Of a DNA stretch of 6,611 nt, positions 1 to 5,111 are shown one piece after another (position 1 is the stretch's first letter; every line of letters begins with the position of its first letter). A model generated the notes under the pieces. That model was not told where the DNA came from, did no database searches, and saw only the letters and a program-made list of their open reading frames with translations. The stretch spans positions 1 through 6,611 of the forward strand of contig CAAGKE010000059.1 of NCBI GenBank assembly GCA_900770325.1, read 5' to 3'. Source of the DNA: Lachnospiraceae bacterium (GTDB lineage Bacteria; Bacillota; Clostridia; Lachnospirales; Lachnospiraceae). Position numbers and translations under genes: made by a program.

Positions 1-1268
1 ATCTGGATGAGGTGCCGGAGGGGCAGACCAGAGATGATCTGGCCATGATCATTGAAGAGGTTCTGAAGCAGCGGATGCAGGGCGTGAAGAATGAAAAGGG
101 CGTCTGGATCACCCCGGCATTCCCGAAGCTGATCTATGTTCTGGATGAAGATAATATTACGGAAGGTTCCAAGTACTGGTATCTGACGGAACTGTCAGCA
201 AAATGTACGGCCAAACGGATGGTGCCGGATTATATTTCGGCAAAGATCATGAAAGAACTGAAGCAGGGAGATGTATATCCCTGTATGGGATGCCGTTCCT
301 TCCTGACTGTGGAGGATTCACAGAGAAATCCGGATGGAAGCCACAAGTTTTATGGCCGTTTCAATCAGGGAGTTGTGACGATCAATCTGGTGGATGTGGC
401 CTGCTCCTCCGAAGGAGATATGGACCGTTTCTGGGAGATTCTGGATGAACGTCTGGAACTGTGCCATCGTGCACTGCGCTGCCGTCATGAACGTCTGAAA
501 GGGACGATTTCCGATGTGGCACCCATCCTGTGGCAGAACGGTGCTCTGGCGCGGCTTAAAAAGGGAGAGAAGATAGACAGACTGCTGTATGACGGATATT
601 CTACCATTTCTCTGGGATATGCCGGGCTTTACGAGATGTGTGTACGGATGACCGGGAAATCCCATACGGATCCGGAGGCGAAGCCCTTTGCTCTGGCTGT
701 GATGCAGCATCTGAACGACAAATGTAAAGAATGGAAAACAGCGGAACATATCAGTTATTCCGTTTACGGTACTCCCATGGAGTCTACTACCTACCGTTTT
801 GCAAAATGCCTGCAGCGCCGGTTTGGTATTATTCCGGGAGTTACAGACAAGAATTATATTACCAACAGCTATCATGTGCATGTGTCAGAGGAGATCGATG
901 CTTTCAGCAAGCTGAAGTTTGAGTCTGAATTCCAGAAGCTGTCTCCGGGAGGAGCGGTGAGCTATGTGGAAGTGCCGGATATGCAGCATAATATTCCGGC
1001 AGTACTTTCGGTGATGCAGTTTATTTATGAGAATATTATGTATGCAGAGCTGAATACCAAGAGTGATTATTGTGAGTGCTGCGGCTATGATGGCGAGATT
1101 AAGATCGTGGAAGATGAAGCCGGAAAATTGATATGGGAATGTCCGAATTGCGGGAACCACGACCAGAACCTGCTTTCCGTAGCCAGAAGGACCTGCGGCT
1201 ACATCGGTACACAGTTCTGGAACCAGGGACGTACCCAGGAGATCCGTGACAGAGTACTGCATCTGTAA
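1..1268 (+). CDS. nrdD: Anaerobic (class III) ribonucleoside-triphosphate reductase, large subunit, C-terminal part (5' end outside window)
   Basis: Reduces ribonucleoside triphosphates to dNTPs without oxygen, using a glycyl radical in the cytoplasm. The frame is open from base 3, upstream of the first possible GTG at 12, so the gene is cut by the window edge. About 421 C-terminal residues remain, against a usual total of roughly 700. Visible motifs: PCMGCRSFL, with the second Cys codon at 291-293, which I take to be the region of the thiyl-radical cysteine (by family knowledge); two CxxC zinc pairs, CECC (1071-1082) and CPNC (1140-1151); and the C-terminal RRTCGYIG motif, whose glycine codon at 1197-1199 is the expected radical site. 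The end, EIRDRVLHL, is typical of the family. Any ATP-cone domain would lie outside the window. nrdG follows after an 86-base gap with no obvious terminator, so the two are probably cotranscribed. The identity is very secure; the choice of reductant (formate or a redoxin) is not. Confidence 0.97.
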   Translation, partial: LDEVPEGQTRDDLAMIIEEVLKQRMQGVKNEKGVWITPAFPKLIYVLDEDNITEGSKYWYLTELSAKCTAKRMVPDYISAKIMKELKQGDVYPCMGCRSFLTVEDSQRNPDGSHKFYGRFNQGVVTINLVDVACSSEGDMDRFWEILDERLELCHRALRCRHERLKGTISDVAPILWQNGALARLKKGEKIDRLLYDGYSTISLGYAGLYEMCVRMTGKSHTDPEAKPFALAVMQHLNDKCKEWKTAEHISYSVYGTPMESTTYRFAKCLQRRFGIIPGVTDKNYITNSYHVHVSEEIDAFSKLKFESEFQKLSPGGAVSYVEVPDMQHNIPAVLSVMQFIYENIMYAELNTKSDYCECCGYDGEIKIVEDEAGKLIWECPNCGNHDQNLLSVARRTCGYIGTQFWNQGRTQEIRDRVLHL

Positions 1269-1342
1269 GTCTTTCAAGATGAAGCGTACAGTAAGAAGGA
1301 ATACGGGAAAGCCCCGGTAGAATGAATGGGCAGAAGGAAGAC

Positions 1343-1354
1343 GGAGGAAAAGTG
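1343..1354 (+). promoter_or_regulatory. Ribosome binding site that sets the nrdG start
   Basis: GGAGG at 1343-1347 lies 7 bases before the ATG at 1355. An in-frame ATG at 1322 would add 11 residues but has no purine-rich site before it and would place this GGAGG inside the gene. The protein from 1355 begins MNYGNIKKYDIADGPG, as NrdG proteins usually do, which supports the later start. Confidence 0.85.
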
Positions 1355-1861
1355 ATGAATTATGGAAACATAAAGAAATATGACATTGCCGATGGGCCGG
1401 GAGTTCGTGTCAGTCTTTTTGTATCCGGCTGCCGTCATCACTGCAAGGGCTGTTTTAATTCAGAAACCTGGGATTTTCAATATGGGAGCCCTTTTACGGA
1501 AAGTACGGTTCAGGAGATTCTGGAAGCATTGCGGCCCCAGTATATTCAAGGTTTTTCTCTGCTGGGAGGAGAACCCTTTGAGCCGGAAAACCAGAAGGTA
1601 CTGGTAGATCTGCTGAGACAGATACGCAGCACCTGTCCGCAGAAGGATATCTGGTGTTATACAGGGTATCTTTACGATGTGGATCTGGTGCCAGGTGGAA
1701 AAGTATTCACAGACGTGACAGAAGAAATGCTTTCTTATATAGATGTACTGGTGGATGGAGAGTTTATTGAGGCGCAGAAGGATCTGACCCTGATATTTCG
1801 GGGCAGCCGGAACCAGAGAATACTGGAGATAGGGAAAATGCGTCGAAATCAGAATGCATAG
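1355..1861 (+). CDS. nrdG: Anaerobic ribonucleoside-triphosphate reductase activating protein (radical SAM)
   Basis: Activase that uses a [4Fe-4S] cluster and S-adenosylmethionine to create the glycyl radical on NrdD. The 168-residue product fits the family's usual length. The radical-SAM signature CxxxCxxC is seen as C26, C30 and C33 (CRHHCKGC), followed by an aromatic residue (F34) as is normal. GGEPF at 71-75 is the SAM-binding GGE motif. The N-terminal DIADGPGVR stretch is typical of glycyl-radical activases and of NrdG in particular. It lies directly after nrdD, its expected partner, and is followed 6 bases later by a terminator hairpin, so it ends the nrdDG unit. A different activase, such as one for pyruvate formate-lyase, is unlikely given the short length, the absence of an extra ferredoxin-type cysteine cluster and the neighbour. 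No defect is seen. Confidence 0.97.
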   Translation: MNYGNIKKYDIADGPGVRVSLFVSGCRHHCKGCFNSETWDFQYGSPFTESTVQEILEALRPQYIQGFSLLGGEPFEPENQKVLVDLLRQIRSTCPQKDIWCYTGYLYDVDLVPGGKVFTDVTEEMLSYIDVLVDGEFIEAQKDLTLIFRGSRNQRILEIGKMRRNQNA

Positions 1862-1867
1862 GATAAG

Positions 1868-1912
1868 GGCATCTGCGGCAGCAAAAGGAAAATGCTGCTG
1901 CAGATGCCTTTT
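1868..1912 (+). terminator. Intrinsic terminator of the nrdDG unit
   Basis: GGCATCTGCGGCAGC (1868-1882) pairs with GCTGCTGCAGATGCC (1894-1908). This gives a 15-pair stem with one G-T wobble around an 11-base A-rich loop, followed at once by TTTT. It starts 6 bases after the nrdG stop. The U-tract is short but the stem is long and GC-rich. It insulates lon from nrdDG readthrough. Confidence 0.88.
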
Positions 1913-1953
1913 ATGATTCCAATCTATATGCCCGTAAAGAAGGCAGGAAGTAC

Positions 1954-1982
1954 TTGCATTTTCTGTAAAAGGAGTATACAAT
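1954..1982 (+). promoter_or_regulatory. SigA-type promoter of lon
   Basis: TTGCAT (1954-1959) and TACAAT (1977-1982) are separated by exactly 17 bases. The -10 box matches the consensus at 5 of 6 positions; the -35 box is weak, with only TTG conserved. The predicted start of transcription is near 1989, inside the CIRCE operator. This is the normal arrangement for HrcA repression and supports the call. Confidence 0.68.
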
Positions 1983-1986
1983 GGTG

Positions 1987-2013
1987 CTAGCACTCAACCT
2001 TAAAGAGTGCTAA
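1987..2013 (+). promoter_or_regulatory. CIRCE operator (HrcA binding site) upstream of lon
   Basis: CTAGCACTC (1987-1995), a 9-base spacer (1996-2004) and GAGTGCTAA (2005-2013). The CIRCE consensus is TTAGCACTC-N9-GAGTGCTAA, so 17 of 18 arm bases match and the spacer length is exact; only the first base differs. HrcA binds CIRCE and represses heat-shock genes, classically groESL and the hrcA-grpE-dnaK operon. Here the site ends 29 bases before the lon start codon and covers the predicted transcription start, so lon is inferred to be induced by heat or misfolded protein through HrcA. Confidence 0.93.
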
Positions 2014-2027
2014 CAAATGATAGAAAT

Positions 2028-2042
2028 GGAGGAGTAGTTATT
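2028..2042 (+). promoter_or_regulatory. Ribosome binding site that sets the lon start
   Basis: GGAGGAG at 2028-2034 lies 8 bases before the ATG at 2043. The longer reading from a GTG at 2007 would begin inside the right arm of the CIRCE operator and has no binding site, so it is rejected. An ATG at 2052 is also in frame but is spaced less well (17 bases). Confidence 0.87.
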
Positions 2043-4310
2043 ATGTTGACGATGCCTATTTATGATATGATTATGCTTCCTGGAATCACATTTTATTTCA
2101 AGAATGATCTGTTTCAAAAACTGGGATATGAAAAAGCGGAAACCGGAGAAGAACTTCTTTTTATCATGATGAAAACGGATAAGGAACGGAATACACTGAC
2201 ACCGGAAGATTTCTATCCCATTGGAATTTCCGGAAAAATTGAATCCATTGATGAAGAAGGAAATTATTGTATCCATACTGGTGAACGGGTAGACTTTTCA
2301 GATTTTGAAGTAGATGGTCTGGAGGTGCGGGCCACTGCTGCAGTCCGGCCGGAGATCGATGATATTACGGAAGAAGAAGAGCATCAGATTTTTGGAAGGA
2401 TTCAGTCGGTGCTGCTGAATTATGTGAAGAATTTTCAGTGGGGACCATTGGCAAGAAATTATTTTATGCACTGGAAAACAGTCAGTGAGATCCTGTGCGC
2501 CGTTTCCGGCTATCTGGGTATTACCTGGGAAGATAAATACCGGATCCTGGCTGCGGATTCCAGAAAAGAGCGCTGTGAACTGATAGAACACGTATTGCGG
2601 GAAGCGATAGAGATGAATAAAGTGGGGGAAGAAGCAGAGACGGCGCAGAAGGAAAGCAATGAGCAGCTTTATCGGGAGGCCGCCATCAAAAAGCAGATCG
2701 ATATTCTGCAAAAACAACTGGACGATATGCATCCGGATAATGTATCGGATGTGCGCCGGTTCGAAAAAAAACTGAGTGAGTCCGGGATGGGAGGAGAGGC
2801 CAGAAAAGAAGCGGATAAGGTTCTGAACCGGATGAAGCAGGAAGGGAAAGATGGTCATGAATATGGTACCCTGTATGATTATCTGGATTTTGTGACTACG
2901 CTGGCCTGGAAGGTGGATGAACCGGAAACGATTGACCTGAAAGAAGCAGAGGAGATCCTGGATGCGGATCATTACGGACTGAAAAAGGTGAAGGAACGTA
3001 TCATCCAGCAGTTGGCGGTAATGGCATTGAAAAAACAGCAGTCCGGCTCAGTATTGCTGTTTGTGGGAGCCCCGGGTACCGGAAAAACCAGTATCGGACA
3101 GAGTATTGCGAAAGCGCTTCACCGGGAATATGTGCGGATCAGCCTGGGAGGTGTGCGGGATGAGGCAGAGATCCGGGGACACCGCCGGACCTATATAGGG
3201 GCTATGCCCGGGCGGATCATGCAGGGTATGGAACGGGCCGGGGTGATGAATCCGGTGATGGTGCTGGACGAGGTGGATAAATTGTCGAAAGATTATTCCG
3301 GCGATCCGTCCAGTGCGCTTCTGGAAGTGCTGGATCCGGAGCAGAATAATTCTTTTACGGATCATTACATGAATGTTCCCTATGATCTGTCAAACGTATT
3401 ATTTGTCTGCACAGCAAATACAACGGATACCATTCCGGAGCCGCTGTTAAACAGAATGGAAGTGATACAGTTCCCGGGTTATACGGCAGTGGAGAAATTT
3501 CAGATTGCCAGGCGGCATTTGCTGCCCAACGCCTTGAATAATATGGGAATCCGGCCTCAGAACCTGAAAGTGACAGATGAGGCACTGCGCCGGATCATCA
3601 GTGGTTATACGGCAGAATCCGGTGTGCGGGGGCTGAAAAAGCAGCTGGATCATCTGTGCCGGCATGCGGCAGTAAAGCTGGTAAAGGGGGAACAGAAACG
3701 TATTACAGTCAATGAAAAAAAGCTGGAGCAGTTCCTTGGCAGACCGGAGATCCATCACGACCATGTACTGGAGCAGAAGCAGCCGGGAGTGGTGACAGGG
3801 CTGGCCTGGACTTCGGCAGGCGGTGAGATTTTGTTTGTGGAAACTTCTATGTCCAGGGGAAGCGGAGAGATCATTCTGACCGGGCAGCTGGGAGATGTGA
3901 TGAAGGAATCAGCGCAGATCGCCATCAGCATTGTGAAGCGAATGTTCCCGGAAGAAGCAGAAAATATGGAGAAATGTGACCTGCACATCCATGTACCTGC
4001 CGGGGCAGTTCCAAAGGATGGACCTTCTGCAGGGATTACACTTGTGACAGCGCTGACTTCTCTGATAAAGGAGCAGTCGGTAAGCCCGGAATATGCCATG
4101 ACGGGAGAAGTATCTTTAACCGGCAGAGTACTGCCCATCGGAGGCCTGCCTGAAAAACTGATGGCTGCTCAGAGAGCCGGTGTAAAGACGGTATTGATTC
4201 CTCAGGAGAATATGGAGGATCTGGAAGGTGGCGCCGGAAAAATGAAAAACAGGTCGGAAGTTCGTCCGGTAAAAAAAGTAGAGGATGTTATTTCCCGCGT
4301 GCTGAAATGA
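2043..4310 (+). CDS. lon: ATP-dependent Lon protease (LonA type, endopeptidase La)
   Basis: Cytoplasmic hexameric AAA+ serine protease that unfolds and degrades misfolded and regulatory proteins. The product has 755 residues, slightly shorter than typical LonA (about 770-810). Order of domains: N-terminal substrate-binding region (about 1-200), a charged coiled-coil stretch (about 200-245) before the AAA+ module, AAA+ ATPase, and C-terminal protease. Walker A is GAPGTGKT at 342-349 (K348) and Walker B is VMVLDEVD with D409 and E410. Sensor and arginine-finger regions (TANTTDTIPEPLLNR, SGVRGLKKQL) are present. The catalytic dyad is S662 in DGPSAG and K705 in GGLPEKL, 43 residues apart, the same spacing as S679/K722 of E. 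coli Lon. No transmembrane segment is seen, which argues against LonB. The first 60 residues (MPIYDMIMLPGITFYF...) depart from the usual LPLRGLVVFPG-type opening. Promoter and CIRCE context suggest HrcA-controlled heat-shock expression as a single gene. Confidence 0.97.
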   Translation: MLTMPIYDMIMLPGITFYFKNDLFQKLGYEKAETGEELLFIMMKTDKERNTLTPEDFYPIGISGKIESIDEEGNYCIHTGERVDFSDFEVDGLEVRATAAVRPEIDDITEEEEHQIFGRIQSVLLNYVKNFQWGPLARNYFMHWKTVSEILCAVSGYLGITWEDKYRILAADSRKERCELIEHVLREAIEMNKVGEEAETAQKESNEQLYREAAIKKQIDILQKQLDDMHPDNVSDVRRFEKKLSESGMGGEARKEADKVLNRMKQEGKDGHEYGTLYDYLDFVTTLAWKVDEPETIDLKEAEEILDADHYGLKKVKERIIQQLAVMALKKQQSGSVLLFVGAPGTGKTSIGQSIAKALHREYVRISLGGVRDEAEIRGHRRTYIGAMPGRIMQGMERAGVMNPVMVLDEVDKLSKDYSGDPSSALLEVLDPEQNNSFTDHYMNVPYDLSNVLFVCTANTTDTIPEPLLNRMEVIQFPGYTAVEKFQIARRHLLPNALNNMGIRPQNLKVTDEALRRIISGYTAESGVRGLKKQLDHLCRHAAVKLVKGEQKRITVNEKKLEQFLGRPEIHHDHVLEQKQPGVVTGLAWTSAGGEILFVETSMSRGSGEIILTGQLGDVMKESAQIAISIVKRMFPEEAENMEKCDLHIHVPAGAVPKDGPSAGITLVTALTSLIKEQSVSPEYAMTGEVSLTGRVLPIGGLPEKLMAAQRAGVKTVLIPQENMEDLEGGAGKMKNRSEVRPVKKVEDVISRVLK

Positions 4311-4429
4311 AAAATTACTCACTGTTCCGTGAGATGTGTGCCTGCTTCGAAACGTCGTCCTGGGATGCACGTGAACAGTAACCAGTAACGCTGTTCGTAT
4401 TCCGATTCATAAAATAAAGGTTGTATCTT

Positions 4430-4457
4430 TTGGCAGAAAGCATTAAAATGGTATCAG
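4430..4457 (+). promoter_or_regulatory. Possible promoter for the zf-HC2-polA unit
   Basis: TTGGCA (4430-4435) matches the -35 consensus at 5 of 6 positions and is followed after 16 bases by TATCAG (4452-4457), a 4 of 6 match to -10. A second reading pairs TTGTAT (4421-4426) with TAAAAT (4444-4449) at 17 bases. Either would start transcription within the 4445-4476 hairpin and upstream of the terminator-like hairpin at 4498-4516. The boxes are imperfect, so this is a weak call. Confidence 0.3.
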
Positions 4458-4476
4458 CGATTGCTGGTACCATTTT
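4445..4476 (+). terminator. Symmetric hairpin, possible bidirectional terminator after lon
   Basis: AAAATGGTATCAGC (4445-4458) pairs with GCTGGTACCATTTT (4463-4476) around a GATT loop. This makes 14 pairs with one T-G wobble. The A-run on one side and T-run on the other suit termination on either strand, but only four T residues follow the GC part and GCGG comes directly after. It could instead be a transcript-stabilising 3' end or an operator. Confidence 0.55.
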
Positions 4477-4497
4477 GCGGTTAAGCATTCGAAGAAG

Positions 4498-4516
4498 CTG
4501 CCGGCGGCAGTTTTTT
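4498..4516 (+). terminator. Probable intrinsic terminator upstream of the zf-HC2 gene
   Basis: CTGCC (4498-4502) and GGCAG (4506-4510) form a short all-strong stem with a GGC loop, followed directly by six T residues (4511-4516). The purine-rich bases before the stem (4492-4497) could pair with the T-run and lengthen the stem. It most likely ends the lon transcript; if the promoter near 4430-4457 is real, it would instead sit in the leader of the next transcript as an attenuator. Confidence 0.62.
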
Positions 4517-4573
4517 AGTTGCTGTGAATTAAGGGAACAGTAACGGGTTTTGCGATATGGGGGATTTTTGCGG

Positions 4574-5101
4574 ATGAAGTGTATAGAAGCGCAGCAGCTT
4601 GTAAAACCTTATATTAAGAAGCAGCTTTCCGACAGGGAGTTGGAGTGTTTTCTGGAGCATGTGGAGAATTGTCCGGAGTGCTATGACGAACTGGAGATTT
4701 ATTTTACGATTTATGAGACGATGGAGGATTCCACCGATGAATGGGGAAGGGATAAATATAATTTTAAGGAAAAGCTGCAGCAGGATATGAAAAATGCGAG
4801 GCGATATCTTTATTTGAGAAAAGCATATCGCTTTTTTCGTTTTGCCGTAATTCTTCTGGCAGAGTTTTTATTGGTATGTACTGTGATGACTGGTATTGAG
4901 ATGCTGGGAGATGAGGGAACGCAGGGAACTACGATCTATCGGGTGATGTATGGGCTTCATGGCTGGGAAACGGTACCCACAGAAGGGGAGTCTGAAGAAG
5001 CGTTTATACAGCCGGTACAAAGGGAAACGGGGACGGAACTGGAAAGTGAGGGAGAAACCGCCTCTGCTGCGGGTAAAACAGAACAGAAGGATACAGAATA
5101 G
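4574..5101 (+). CDS. Single-pass membrane protein with N-terminal zf-HC2 (anti-sigma type) zinc finger
   Basis: A 175-residue protein of unknown specific role. The N-terminus carries the zf-HC2 pattern: C3, then H29-x3-C33-x2-C36 (HVENCPEC), a zinc fold typical of anti-sigma factors that hold ECF sigma factors at the membrane. A basic segment (about 73-89) precedes one hydrophobic helix (about 87-108, with E97 inside it), so by the positive-inside rule the finger is cytoplasmic. The remaining roughly 65 residues should be outside and end in a low-complexity acidic tail (137-175, about a dozen acidic residues). I chose the ATG at 4574 because GGGGGA (4559-4564) lies 9 bases before it; a TTG at 4550 would add eight residues and lacks a binding site. 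No sigma-factor gene lies next to it: lon is upstream, polA 10 bases downstream. It may be an anti-sigma factor for an unlinked sigma, or a zf-HC2 protein with another job. Confidence 0.85.
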   Translation: MKCIEAQQLVKPYIKKQLSDRELECFLEHVENCPECYDELEIYFTIYETMEDSTDEWGRDKYNFKEKLQQDMKNARRYLYLRKAYRFFRFAVILLAEFLLVCTVMTGIEMLGDEGTQGTTIYRVMYGLHGWETVPTEGESEEAFIQPVQRETGTELESEGETASAAGKTEQKDTE

Positions 5102-5111
5102 GAGACAGGGT
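5101..5111 (+). promoter_or_regulatory. Ribosome binding site of polA overlapping the upstream stop codon
   Basis: GGAG at 5101-5104 uses the last base of the preceding TAG stop and lies 7 bases before the polA ATG at 5112. With a gap of only 10 bases and no room for a promoter or terminator, the two genes are almost certainly on one transcript and may be translationally coupled. Confidence 0.8.

Larger units (their letters stand above)
4311..4573 (+). other. Hairpin-rich spacer between lon and the zf-HC2 gene
   Basis: This 263-base stretch has no coding region I can support. It holds, in order: a small hairpin (CTCAC 4318-4322 with GTGAG 4329-4333); a longer, mutually exclusive pairing in which ACTGTTCCGTG (4321-4331) pairs with 4368-4379 with one bulged base; GAACAG (4373-4378) facing CTGTTC (4391-4396); a 14-pair hairpin (4445-4476); and a terminator-like hairpin with a T6 run (4498-4516). 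The decamer GAACAGTAAC occurs twice (4373-4382 and 4535-4544). It probably carries the 3' end of the lon transcript and the promoter of the downstream genes. Confidence 0.6.

Noticed and set aside
318..881. Minus-strand open frame of 187 codons opposite nrdD
   Set aside because: It is fully inside the conserved nrdD reading frame on the other strand and has no recognisable protein features.
1322..1354. Upstream ATG start for nrdG at 1322
   Set aside because: No ribosome binding site precedes it, and the added residues are unlike NrdG N-termini.
1269..1354. Possible separate promoter or regulatory element between nrdD and nrdG
   Set aside because: No convincing -35/-10 pair or hairpin with a T-run is seen; simple cotranscription explains the spacing.
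1460..1993. Minus-strand open frame of 177 codons across nrdG and the lon promoter
   Set aside because: It runs through the nrdG gene, its terminator and the lon control region, all of which have their own explanation; no domain is visible.
2007..2042. Upstream GTG start for lon at 2007
   Set aside because: It begins within the CIRCE operator, has no ribosome binding site and adds a non-conserved leader; the ATG at 2043 has an ideal GGAGGAG.
4311..4573. Riboswitch or small protein gene in the lon to zf-HC2 spacer
   Set aside because: No conserved riboswitch core is recognised and no frame with a start and binding site is supported; hairpins are reported instead.
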